From: Beroe ovata
Lineage: Eukaryota; Ctenophora; Nuda; Beroida; Beroidae
Assembly (NCBI GenBank): GCA_946803715.1
Contig: CAMPET010000277.1
Span: forward strand, 13,343 to 77,342
Direction of reading: 5' to 3'
Length of the DNA stretch: 64,000 nucleotides
Made by a program: the position numbers and the translations under genes. Positions 44,601-53,800 of this stretch are shown here, piece after piece (the first letter of the stretch is position 1; each line of letters opens with the position of its first letter). The notes below the pieces were generated by a model that saw only the letters and a program-made list of their open reading frames with translations, did not search any database and was not told the origin of the DNA.

Positions 44601-44971
44601 ATTAGTAGGAAACAACACCCATGATATCAATTACCCCGCGCATAATGCTTCTCAAAATGACTGAAGTTGACACATAACCAGCAATATGAAACTTCTCCAC
44701 ACTTCTTTTGTCATGAATCTCCCCTCACCTTGCGTTTGGAAAGCGGCACATCATCTTCACTGTCCTCCCTGTAATCGGAGTCTCCGTTAGCCGTCTCGCC
44801 GTCGTCAGCGGTGGGAGAAGAGTGGCTTCCCTCGTCGGACATGGGCTCCTCCTTCCCAGCTGCTGCCAGCTTCTTCCGTTTTCGGGATGCAAGCGGGACT
44901 TCGTCATCACTCGACATTGCCTCGTCCTTGATGCCGTTCTTAGCTGCTCCCATGCCTTCGTAATGTGCCGC
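32613..44971 (-). CDS. TOP1: DNA topoisomerase I (type IB, nuclear), with at least one exon missing
   Basis: Exons in transcript order: about 44971-44729, 43938-43807, 43562-43475, 43057-42887, 42759-42638, 42453-42331, 41130-40990, 40684-40574, 40432-40307, [missing], 34112-33918, 33770-33604, 33428-33280, 33070-32921 and 32715-32613 (TGA). Phases agree at all adjacent joins. The N-terminal part is charged and repeats a [14 protein letters not shown]-like unit three times, possible NLS or CK2-like sites. The core follows ([59 protein letters not shown]), then [11 protein letters not shown] with catalytic Lys, [10 protein letters not shown] with catalytic Arg, LCNHQ with catalytic His, a coiled linker, and [14 protein letters not shown] with the active-site Tyr. 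The exon that should encode the RQRAVALYFIDKLALRAG block, with the first catalytic Arg (human Arg488), is absent between 40307 and 34112, where two single Ns lie. The enzyme relaxes supercoils in the nucleus. The start codon is unresolved: the frame has Met at 44953 but continues to an acceptor near 44972. Confidence 0.92.
34190..35209. repeat. Tandem (satellite-like) array of about 145-bp units, at least 7 copies
   Basis: Each unit contains GAATCAGCGCTCAAAATT, a GAAA(C/T)GATGA segment, GACCCTTATCTGACCCCTTA and GGTCACAGAGC(A/C)TTC...CCTCGAAAAAT. Divergence increases across the array. It ends abruptly at the single N at 35210 and lies in the TOP1 intron directly upstream of exon 34112-33918. 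Confidence 0.92.
35211..36515. other. Noncoding stretch right of the N at 35210
   Basis: No exon can be supported. A minus-strand 64-codon ORF at 36044-36238 has mildly protein-like composition but no recognisable motif. A direct repeat GCATCCAGGAAGTCCAT occurs at about 35379 and 35400. Confidence 0.4.
36524..36654. mobile_element. hAT-type MITE (131 bp, nearly complete foldback) with 8-bp TSD
   Basis: The ends are TTGTCAGATTTTATCTGACC and its reverse complement at 18 of 20 positions, and the interior is one large CG-rich palindrome (CGCGCG...CTTCATCGAAGGCC and mirror). The flanks are perfect 8-bp direct repeats AGCAGTAT at 36516-36523 and 36655-36662. An 8-bp duplication is typical of hAT transposition. 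The element has no coding capacity. A related copy lies at about 62370-62467. Confidence 0.9.
37257..37601 (-). CDS. Uncertain 114-codon ORF, divergent to receptor fragment
   Basis: A minus-strand frame with an ATG at 37601, overlapping head to head with the plus-strand ATG at 37600. The translation is polar with several N-x-S/T sites (VNVTT, INVSF) but no recognised domain and no signal peptide. It may be chance. Confidence 0.2.
   Translation of the reverse strand: MFSVRLEQWTCESGAYSRTLHELKFTVTSYIGTVVNVTTNQVLLTTQNYKINVSFTASCDPEARVQHKDITIASNSKCKSNGSLNHRALHLGYELENTLKWVLIKHNNLYLGKL
37600..38436 (+). pseudogene. Truncated class A GPCR gene fragment (TM1-TM3 only)
   Basis: Three phase-consistent exons: 37600-37812, 37965-38233 and 38332-38436. 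The first encodes an Asn-containing N-terminus and TM1 with the GN signature ([16 protein letters not shown]). The second encodes TM2 ([20 protein letters not shown]) and a long glycosylatable loop. The third encodes TM3 beginning with Cys and ending LLLSVDR, matching the start of the DRY motif, then a donor (GTGAAG) at 38437. No exons for TM4-TM7 follow; the sequence passes into a tandem repeat and a decayed retrotransposon and then the N at 40230. It is either a broken gene or an intact gene cut by misassembly. Confidence 0.65.
38640..39180. repeat. Degenerate tandem repeat, about 185-bp period, 3 copies
   Basis: Units share CGGCTTCTGAAGGTC, GCTCAAAAGAAGCGCAA, ATAACTATAAGCTCCA and a GAGTTATGATCAAAAAACC block. 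A short GAAGCTAAAGCTTAA tandem follows at about 39300-39340. The whole may be part of a larger mobile element that also includes the retrotransposon remnant to its right. Confidence 0.8.
39560..40229 (+). mobile_element. Decayed non-LTR retrotransposon 3' part with RNase H domain
   Basis: Across two or three frames the translation gives a reverse-transcriptase C-terminal/connection-like segment followed by an RNase H-like domain: YDGS (first catalytic Asp) at about 39890, then [16 protein letters not shown] (catalytic Glu), then [12 protein letters not shown] (catalytic Asp) at about 40090-40130. The order and spacing fit the RNase H of Jockey/CR1-like LINEs. Frameshifts and a stop near 40010 show it is inactive. 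It ends at the single N (40230). Confidence 0.75.
41588..41672 (-). ncRNA. tRNA-like sequence (degenerate tRNA or SINE head)
   Basis: On the minus strand an A-box-like TAGCTCAGTGG (near 41653-41663) is followed about 50 nt later by a B-box-like ATTCGAGTC (near 41601-41609). The outer ATGAG and CTCAT can pair as part of an acceptor stem, and a TTTT run follows at once. The T-stem does not pair well, so a functional tRNA is unlikely; a pseudo-tRNA or tRNA-derived SINE head is more likely. It lies in the TOP1 intron 41131-42330. Confidence 0.4.
43068..43325. repeat. GTAC-rich palindromic tandem repeat in TOP1 intron
   Basis: About three units (roughly 55 bp) of AGTACAGGGTGATGTATTAG, then TACT(C/A)CACTAGTACAGCTG, followed by many GTACAATGTACATAGTACC variants. 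The density of TGTACA and GTAC palindromes predicts strong hairpins. Confidence 0.8.
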
Positions 44972-45438
44972 TAGAACGAAAAGTGGGGTCAGGGATTATA
45001 TTGGAGAAAGACATCGATCAAGAATTAGTAATAGAAGTGTTGAAAAACTGTCAACATCACTGTTTAGTTGTAATAAATCGAGTGGGAATTGAAATAAAGG
45101 TAACTTCATGTATATCAAACATCACAACGAAAAATCAATCATTCAAAAATACACGTATCAGCCATATTCATATCATGGTAATTAATCAATAATTAGGTAT
45201 GCAACTGACATTTAATGAACACCATAATAAAACATTGAATCAACAAAACTGATGCACATCGAAATAAGTCATCTTATGCATCAAATCACTGGATGCTTCC
45301 TGCAGCTTCAGGCAACTAGAATTCTGCTTACTCAATTGCTCTCATAGCCTACTTAGTACTTCTAACCACTTTTATTTCATACTTAATTCAGCAATAAATC
45401 GCGTCCTATTCATAATTCAAGACAAAACTAATAATAAT
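44972..45438. other. Interval between VPS52 stop and TOP1 5' exon
   Basis: AT-rich, with no recognised coding exon. It should hold the VPS52 3' UTR (minus strand) and the first exon and promoter of TOP1. A TTTATT at about 45369 on the plus strand (AATAAA on minus) would suit a VPS52 poly(A) signal. Confidence 0.4.
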
Positions 45439-47568
45439 TTAAAACTGATTTTTATATTTCTTAACTTCCACCATAACATGATGTATATTGATGAGGTCTA
45501 CTCGACACTGCAGTGTTTTGAAGGGGGGCTGACTCATTATCTTCTGAAAGCGGCTGTAATACTGTATCATTTTGGTGAGGGCAGACTGCAGGATTACTGT
45601 ACCGTTGTTAAAATTTGTAAACCGTTTCATAACATCCCCGTTGATGGAGTCTATAGATTTCTTGTAATCCTGGGAGAACCCCTTGACCAACTGGTTGATG
45701 TACCCCTCATTGACCCTCATTCCAGCCCCTCCTCCTCCCTCCAGCTTCTTCTCCGTCTCCTTCACGAAACTGATCATGCCCCCAAAGTGAGGCAACAACA
45801 CCTCATCCACATACTCGTTTATCCGCTTGTTCAGCAACTCCTGCACCCCCAGCACCTCCTTGTTAGCCTCCACCGCCCGACACTGCATCACACTCAACAT
45901 GAGGTCGTAGTTGTTGATCAGGAAGACAAGTTGGTCCTGCCTGCCCCCGAACTCCGCCGCCATCCTCAGTATGACATTCTCCACCTCAGACTGCAGCAGC
46001 GACATTGATCTCACTGTCTGGTCGTTGGGGAAAGCATCGTTTAGCGTGTGTATCGCACTGTAAAACTCGCCAAACCGTCGTGTAATGAAGTGAGGTCGAG
46101 TATCGAGCTCTGAGAGTCGGGTGGGGTCGGTTTCCCTGATACTGTGAATACTGAGTGATAGCACGTAGTTGAACCGGGGCCACAACAGCTGGAGTAGCTG
46201 GTTGTGGAACCCCACCAGAGCGCCAAATCCTCGCTTCTTCATGAGCTCGTGGTAGTGCATGGTGATGTGAGCACACAACATGATGCCGATACAATCGTAA
46301 CACTTGTCCATGTACGATTCCACAGATTTGGCAAGGAGTGAGAGTGTCCGCTCCATCACATTCCCAAACAGGATCTGCGCCCGTTCTCCCTTCACCTTGA
46401 AAAAGTGCACCAGGAACCCGTACTCTGCACACACGTTATCAATTAGAGAGAACTGAATGCTCCTGAACAGAGCTTCGTACGGGAACCTTTTATCTGCCGA
46501 GTGAACTGGGATTATCACCGGCCATTCCAACTGGTTATTGATAATATCATCCCTACCCCCTAACGTGAACACAGTACTCTTGGACCTGATGGACTTGGTG
46601 GTTGAGAACATTGTCAGTTGAACCCCCCTCCGTGACTCGTCTTCAGCACCCATCACATCTGATTTGGTGGGCACTTCCTCATACTCCAACTTTATTAGTC
46701 GGGATTGGTACGCCTTGAAGTAGGAGAAGTACACTTTACTGACGGTATCCACGTACTCAGTTTTTATCTCTGCGGCAACGGACGGCGCGTGAGTGGACAA
46801 AAACTCGAAGTAGTACTTATACTTGAGTAGAGTTTCCTGTAACACCTGATAGTTTGACATGGGTTTCTTGTACTCGTTCACTTTCTCCAAGATGTAAAGT
46901 CTGATCTTGATAACTGCCTTGGTTTTCAGTTTATCCAAAACATCAGCCACGTCGTGTGAAGCAAGTGTGTGTTGTTCAGCTTCGGCAAACTGTAACTTCT
47001 TGTCCAATTCGTGAAGACCGTCGCCAAACGCTTGTTCAACGACTGGGACATTAACAATCGTCTCCACCAACTTTGGACTCACCACTATGCTGTCCAGGAA
47101 TGAACTCAGCTTCGATTTCAAATCCTTCCTATTACCCAGCTTCACCGACATTTCTAGACTCTTCTCCTGTAGAATCTGGATATCACTGGAAATACTCCCC
47201 AAATCCTGTTGAAATGTACCGAGCATGGTTTCCATTTGTAGGAGAATCGCATCACACTGTTTCATTTCCTGGTGAAGCTGCGCTATTTTCTTACTTTCTC
47301 CAATGTAATCGCTGATAGAAGCTGCCTCAACCGCTGCTAATTCTCGTTCTATCTCTTGTGAGTAATGTCTCAGATCAACCCCAGTTTTCAGTGCTTCCTG
47401 CACCAATTCATCTTCGAGATTTTCCCGGATATGCCCGTTAACAATATCCAGAATAATACCGTCCCTGTTTGAAGCAAGATCTTTTATCATCTCATCACGA
47501 CTTGTGAGGTCTAGGTTTCCCAAGTCTAGGGTAATATCCAAATCAGCTGGGTTTAGCAAGTCTGTCAT
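45439..47568 (-). CDS. VPS52: VPS52, GARP/EARP tethering complex subunit, intronless
   Basis: One uninterrupted 709-residue frame from the ATG at 47568, close to the length of human VPS52 (about 720). The N-terminus is acidic (LDITLDLGNLDLTSRDE). A long coiled-coil region at about residues 60-190 includes ISDYIGESKKIAQLHQEMKQ. The Vps52/Sac2 core (YKYYFEFLSTHAPSVAAEI, VYFSYFKAYQSRL, PYEALFRSIQFSLIDN, CAEYGFLVHFF) and the C-terminal helical region are complete. VPS52 joins VPS51, VPS53 and VPS54 (GARP, retrograde endosome to trans-Golgi transport) or VPS50 (EARP, endosomal recycling). The lack of introns is unusual beside densely split neighbours and may reflect retrocopy replacement. It lies upstream of TOP1 on the same strand. 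Confidence 0.97.
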   Translation of the reverse strand: MTDLLNPADLDITLDLGNLDLTSRDEMIKDLASNRDGIILDIVNGHIRENLEDELVQEALKTGVDLRHYSQEIERELAAVEAASISDYIGESKKIAQLHQEMKQCDAILLQMETMLGTFQQDLGSISSDIQILQEKSLEMSVKLGNRKDLKSKLSSFLDSIVVSPKLVETIVNVPVVEQAFGDGLHELDKKLQFAEAEQHTLASHDVADVLDKLKTKAVIKIRLYILEKVNEYKKPMSNYQVLQETLLKYKYYFEFLSTHAPSVAAEIKTEYVDTVSKVYFSYFKAYQSRLIKLEYEEVPTKSDVMGAEDESRRGVQLTMFSTTKSIRSKSTVFTLGGRDDIINNQLEWPVIIPVHSADKRFPYEALFRSIQFSLIDNVCAEYGFLVHFFKVKGERAQILFGNVMERTLSLLAKSVESYMDKCYDCIGIMLCAHITMHYHELMKKRGFGALVGFHNQLLQLLWPRFNYVLSLSIHSIRETDPTRLSELDTRPHFITRRFGEFYSAIHTLNDAFPNDQTVRSMSLLQSEVENVILRMAAEFGGRQDQLVFLINNYDLMLSVMQCRAVEANKEVLGVQELLNKRINEYVDEVLLPHFGGMISFVKETEKKLEGGGGAGMRVNEGYINQLVKGFSQDYKKSIDSINGDVMKRFTNFNNGTVILQSALTKMIQYYSRFQKIMSQPPFKTLQCRVDLINIHHVMVEVKKYKNQF

Positions 47569-48833
47569 AACGGGAAAATGAGCAGCGAGAGAGAATGATC
47601 TTCAGTTAATACCCAGTTCCATATCTCGGTTCTGTATGAGCAGACTTCACGTCTCTACTGGGAGACGAAACATTTCAAAAATTCAGCATTATCAACTAAA
47701 CAATATGGGATAGCTGAATCTCATCTTGAAAAAGAGAACGAAAATAGATTAAAAATGCAAGTCTACTTGTACTCTTGCAATACGAAAGAAATTACCATCC
47801 ATCAAGCTGTGAAGAATCAACTGTCGCCTTAAGGAAGGAACACTATCAAGTGTATGTGATTGTGAAAGTGAATCATGTCACTTTGACTATTATTATCACA
47901 AACGGGAAGAAGACCAATGACCACACCCAACGCGAAAGACCGATCAGAAAGAAATGTCAGGAAGTTGGTGAATGTGAAGAGTTGAATGAGCAAGATTCCT
48001 AAGCGCTCGATTAAAGATGTGCTAGTTTGTGAACGGTCGCGCGCGGCTCGGCTCTGGATCCTTGAAGCTATCAATGAAAGATTACTATCTTTTTGCCACA
48101 TATTCTAGTCAAAAATATGATTTTAAAATATGTCAAACAAAAAATAGATTTATTGGTTAAAAATTACAAATTAATTTCATGACATACTGCGTCGCGCCGC
48201 GCACTAAACTGCATCGTTTCTCGTAATCAAAATAACTTTGCAAAACAGCTCTTACCACGTCAGCCGTTTTGCTAGCAATAGGGCGGTCGATCTTATACAT
48301 CTGGGTTCTTACAATACCACATTATCAATCCAGGGTCTATCGTTACAAGATATGTGCTCCATTGCTTGTGATTTGATAATTTCTGTTTAATTTGAATTGA
48401 TGCCACATTATCCATTGTATTGTAAGTTACTGGTAGCAACAATCGATGCTTGATATTTGAATTTTTGGTATTACGCAACTCTGCGAATTGCGCAACTGCA
48501 TCTGTATCGTAACTTCATCAAGAATGTATGGAGCAAGTATTTAACCGTATAGATATGTCTTATTTGATTGCTAGATTTTGACCCACGCCCCGACTTTTCT
48601 GGCACAATGCCCATTCTGTTACTTCGACTATGGACTCTCTTTGTATTTTACTTGCATTGATATCAGGGTGGCCAATGAGGCAGTCAGTAAAAATAAGAGT
48701 TAAATTGATAAACAGCATAAAATTACGCAATAAACGGCCGTCAAATTGTCGATTCCAGTTTGATAATTGCAATGATGGTTGATGATTCCTATTTCCCATT
48801 AGATATGCCATTTCATACAACTGAACATCCATT
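47569..48833. other. Intergenic region VPS52 to GalT-like gene
   Basis: No coding exon supported. It contains the VPS52 promoter and the 3' UTR of the GalT-like gene. A GCGCGC patch lies near 48038 and 48192. Confidence 0.5.
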
Positions 48834-50268
48834 TTACATGATACCAAACTTTTTCATTGTCCTTTTAAACGCTCTCATTGTTTCAAAGAAATCTGTCGCA
48901 ACGCTGTTCACTGAGTAGAGTTCTAGTGCGCTCACATCGTTGAAACTACTTGTGCAATCCCCTCGGGATCCGATCTTTGCCACCATCAAATCCCCTCCGT
49001 CCCCACTCGACACTAATTTAGTGGGCAGTGCCATGGACTGACTGAAACAGTAGATCCCCAGCTCGTCTATGAATGTCCTGTAAGCGAGGAAGTGTAGGAA
49101 TGTCCAATCTGTAATGTCACCCGTTCCAATAACCCACAGTTCATTGTCCTTCACTGGAGTTAGACTGGCAATGACAGCAGCTGATTTGTAGCGTACTCCC
49201 ATCCCCAGTGACACGTGCAGATCCACCATATCCTGGAGATAGTTCCTACCCTTGGTGTAGTCATGGTAACGTGCCCTTGCCATGTCCATGAGTCCCCACT
49301 TGCCCGGGTAGCGGCCCTTGCCCATCAAAGTGTGGATGTGAGGGTGCACCTGACTAGCTCCTGCCTTCCTCATGACATCCCAAACCAGTATTGGGTGAGT
49401 GTTGGCTGGGTGTAGCGAGTGTACTTTCTTGAACCAGGGTATAGCTGCGGACACTATCATATCCTCAAACACAGGATAGTCTATGTCCATGAAGTTGTGC
49501 ACGTCTCCCGGTATAACTAGACCTGAGTAGTCATGGAAACGGAATGAATTCTCGGCAGTGAAGATGTTGCCACGTGTCACTTTGACACGACCGAACGAAT
49601 CTTCGAGTGTGTGTAGTGTATCACAGAAGTTACATCCGGACCGCGAGTCTTCTATCAGTTTCAATATTTGGGTCAGTGATTCCTCGCCTCCGCCCGGTTT
49701 AGGCCTCATCGATCGGATAATGTTGATATTTGTCGTTTCCGCGGTGAAGCGGTCTGTTACGGTCAAAGTTACCGGGTTACGGAACATGGTATAAAGAGTG
49801 TCGTTACCATGGAACCAGCCGTCACGAACCAGCTCCGCCATTGATTCAGGGACTGTCACGTGATCAATGCTGGTATCCACGTGGTACAGCAAGTTAAGTA
49901 GCCGGGTTACTGAGCTGTAGCAAGGGGGTCGGTGGATAGCGGTGTCTGATTCGTTGAGAATGCTGATGAGATAGACTGTTGAGGAGGGCTGCACGCAGAC
50001 TGACAGCGGGGATTCAAATCCTGGGGCGGAACTGTTTTAGCATTGCCATGATACTTTAGTGTCAGGGTATTTCGGGTATTTCATGATTATTACGAGCTTT
50101 ACCTTATCAAATACTTTATTAAATATCAGAGGCATAAATATCAGAATGTGGTGGACTGGTTAGCAAGATATTTAATCCGGACTAACCGTATTGAGCTACG
50201 GAGAAGTAGTAGAAGGAAATGGGAATCAGCAGTACAACACAAACTACCAGCTTCCTCCGAGCAGACAT
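48834..50268 (-). CDS. Type II membrane (signal-anchored) protein with GalT/HIT-like domain
   Basis: Two exons, 50187-50268 and 48834-50020, joined in phase 1 (acceptor CCCCAG), give 422 residues. Exon 1 encodes MSARRK then a hydrophobic segment (LVVCVVLLIPISFYYF), a typical N-terminal signal anchor. The lumenal part contains CNFCDTLHTLEDSFGRVKVTRGNIFTAENSFRFHDYSG, spread over the central third, and then QVHPHIHTLMG, the HxHxH motif of the histidine-triad superfamily. The CxxC, ENxFRF and HPHIH order recalls galactose-1-phosphate uridylyltransferase-type members. The motif carries His-x-His-x-His, so phosphoribosyl- or nucleotidyl-transfer or hydrolysis is possible, but the substrate is unknown. 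A secretory-pathway location is inferred from the anchor. It is divergent from SEC24, about 630 bp apart. Confidence 0.75.
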
Positions 50269-50898
50269 GATCTGTAAAACACCCGGCGGGTAAAATCGTT
50301 AGAATTAGAGGCAATAAAACTTCGACAACGTTGATAAATGATTATAATCAGTCTCTGTCATGAAAACATTGATCGAAAGCAGCTTATCCGAACTGAAAGT
50401 TGGAACACTCCCTCTTTCACGGAGTGCACAGTAATATAGGTGGTCCTACAAAACGAAGTACTCAAATGTTGGATCTACAGATCTCATTTATTATGCCGCC
50501 TGATGGCCACCATTAATGTTCTTTGGACTGTACTGTATAGTGTATACAGTAGGTATAGTATTTAAACAGTGAGGTCTGATGTAAACTATACTCCTGAATT
50601 TGTCGATTGATTGCAAATCTTATTAGGGAATCCCTATTAGGCAGTACCTATAAGGTAAGTACCTATAAGGTAATAGGGGATACAATCCCTCACAATGGGG
50701 ACTGCCTCTCTTTGGGGGCGTGGAGACAAGGCTCGCACAGTTCACACTACTTTTTTATACTATAACTAGAAAACCCGTCGATGGGGCGTGATACAGTATA
50801 AATAGTGAAAACGACGGGAATTTACGATCAAAATAAACGTTTGCAATTTTCTTCGTTTTTGTGATACATGATCACGCATAGCATGGAAAATANGACGT
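50269..50898. promoter_or_regulatory. Divergent intergenic region, GalT-like gene and SEC24
   Basis: 630 bp between two divergent start codons. It holds a short direct repeat CCTATAAGGTAAGTACCTATAAGG at about 50645-50675 (two copies of CCTATAAGGTAA). No TATA box can be assigned with confidence. It contains a single N at 50893, six bases before the SEC24 ATG. Confidence 0.5.
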
Positions 50899-53800
50899 AT
50901 GAGTGCCCAGTTCCCTGGCCCTCCCACAAATGGGGTCCCCTACCCGGGACCGCCTGGTGGCAAAGCTGTCCCTCCTCACATGATGGCCCCCGGTCGACCA
51001 TCCTTCTCCCAGGGACCTCCCAACTTCACCGGGCCACCGCCAACTTTCAACGGTAGACCAATGGGACCCCCATCCGGTGTCTCATTTCCTCCTGCAGGTG
51101 GGCCTCCCCCTCACTTTGGAGGACCTCCTCCCAACATGAATAGAGGCCCTCCCGCAACAAACCAGCAGCCTCCCCCGTCCATGGCCCCTCCAAGTGTTGT
51201 GCAGCCACCAATCTCCCAGTTTGAGAACGTCAATCTACAGGAGAACCGACCACCGAAAGCACCCTCCCCTGCATCCAATATGTTTGGGCCTCCTCCTCCT
51301 ACTGCTGCAGGAAGTGGCTTCTTTGACAACGCCCAACCAGGTGGCTTTTCTCCTTCGGGGGGTGTTCCCCCGACCCAAGTCTCCAATATGTCTGGGGGCC
51401 CGCCCCCATCTGCAAGTCCATCAAACAGTCCTTCAATGCCTCCTCCGACCTCAAATCCCTCACCATTTGGTGTGGCGCCTCCGACCTCAAATCCCTCACC
51501 ATTTGGTGCTACGCCTCCAGCCTCAAATCCCCCACCATTTGGTGCTGCGCCCCCAGCCTCAAATCCATCACCATTTGGTGCTACGCCTCCAACCTCAAAT
51601 CCCTCACCATTCGGTGCTGCGCCCCCAACCTCAAATTCCTCTCCATTTGGTGCTGCAGCGCCTCCAACCTCAAATCCCTCACCATTTGGTGCTGCGCCTC
51701 CAACTTCGAATGTTCGACCACCCAATGGACCTCTTCCCCCTCAGCCATCCCCATTTGCTCCAGTTTCAAGTTCATCACAATTCGGCATGGCACCACCCTC
51801 GTCTACTGCCGGTCCACCATCAGAATGCAACCCTGCCCCTCCACGATTAGAGCCCCCAACTTCAGGGCCCCCTCCACAAGGGGGATTCCCAGGAGGGCCT
51901 CCAAACCAGCCCCCATTTGGTGGACCTCCGGTGAGTGGTCAAGGACAAGCTCCCGCGTTCCCAGGGGGAGCTCCACTGCGCCCTCCTGTGCAGCCCCCAA
52001 CATCCATGTACGCTCCCAGCCGAAATACAAACAGCTACTCACCTGGGTTACAGGGTATAAACAGTGGGGCACCCAGCACTCAGGGCCCGCCAATGTTCAA
52101 TGGAGGAACACCTGGCATGGGACCACCACCCAGTATGGGACCACCACCCAGTATGGGACCACCACTCTCAATGGGACCACCTCCCTCAATGGGACCACCA
52201 CCCTCAATGGGACCACCTAACTCAATGGGACCACCTCCCTCTATGGGACCACCTCCCTCTATGAATGGCCCTCCTACCTCCAGAGGCTTCCCCGGGCCAT
52301 CAGCTGGTCTCCGAAGGCCCTACCCATCAAGCGTGAACTATGGTGTTGGAGCACCAGCCACTTTGACGCCTCCCACCATGCCCCCATCCGGGCCCCCTGC
52401 CCCTCCCTCTAGACACCCTGCAGCCCCTGCTATTGCCAACCCTGGACCACCTATGCCAGGACAGATGCCCACACCGGGGCACCAGCCTGGGGGACCCCAG
52501 CCCACCCAGCGGAGCAGGATAGACCCTGACTTGATGCCGAACCCTCTCGATGTACAGAAAGCAGACCAGGTATGCCCGTGATGTTCACTAGCTTTGTACA
52601 AGTATAGTGAGACTAATGATGACCCAACCTCACCACCTCCTCCTCCCTCTCAGGTTCAGTACGAGGGTAAACACTGGATGACATCCACTCCTGGGGTTCC
52701 ACCCCTCGTTACAACGACCACGCCCCTAATCGACAAGGGGAACTGCTCTCCTCGGTTCATCCGCTCTGCATTCTACTCGATACCCGCCACCAAGGAACTG
52801 GCTAACCAGATCAGCATGCCAATGAGTGAGTTCTGATCACACTGATTGTGTGACTCATCACGCTGAAAATCACACACAGACAATCACACTCTGCTTACCG
52901 CACACCAGTCACACAATGTCTCCTTCATCAATGCATATGTCTCCGCACAGGTTTCTCAGTGCAGCCCTGTGCTATGCTTGGGCCTGGCGAAGCTGGCCTC
53001 GCAACTGTCGACATGACGGTGTTGGGGGGACCACTCCGTTGTAGACGGTGCAAAGCGTACATCAACCCCCATGTTAAGTTCGTGGACGGTGGTCGTAAGT
53101 TCATCTGTAACCTGTGTAACGTGGATACTGAGGTGCCCCCTGAGTACTTCTGTAACCTGGATCATACTGGTCGTCGAGCTGACTCTGACGAACGACCCGA
53201 GCTGAGTAGGGGCAGTTACGAGTTTCTGACGACCACAGATTACTGCAAAGGGAGCCGAGTGCCGCAGTCGCCCGCCTACATATTCGTGATAGATGTGACT
53301 TACGCTTCCTTCCAGTCAGGAATGGTGCAGGTCAGTCATGTACAATGTACATTGTATAATGTATACTGTACAATGTACAAGTGAGCATCACCGCAAGTGT
53401 TCTCAAATAATGAGAATGTGTCCGCGAGTGTTTTCAGAATATAGAAGAAAATAGCGAGTGTATTTCACACTTTATCAATTGAGCAAGTAGAGAAGCGGCT
53501 ATAACTCGAGACACAGCGAGAGAGCAAGAATGCACAGCAACATAACAAGCATAACATAACAAGCATATATACATTATTATATACACTGAGTGAAGAGCTT
53601 CATATCTAACACAATTTTACACACACACACACTCACACACACACACGCACACACACACACACAGTGCGATTATAATTTGCATGTGTACATACTATCCCAT
53701 GACGCATACACTACCATTATGCAGCAACAATCACTGACAACGATACCGATAAAACATTAAAACAACTCACTTCCCAATCCATGCCCATATAAGGAATAAA

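Noticed and set aside
45478-46432. Plus- and minus-strand ORFs of 148-176 codons inside VPS52
   Set aside because: They are shadows of the VPS52 frame.
50140-50200. tRNA-like TAGCTCAATACGGTTAG on the minus strand
   Set aside because: It lies at the end of the signal-anchor exon of the GalT-like gene and has no B box or cloverleaf; chance resemblance.
51111-51850. ORFs of 204 and 218 codons in other frames of SEC24 exon 1
   Set aside because: Artefacts of the 36-bp tandem coding repeat; no independent start or conservation.
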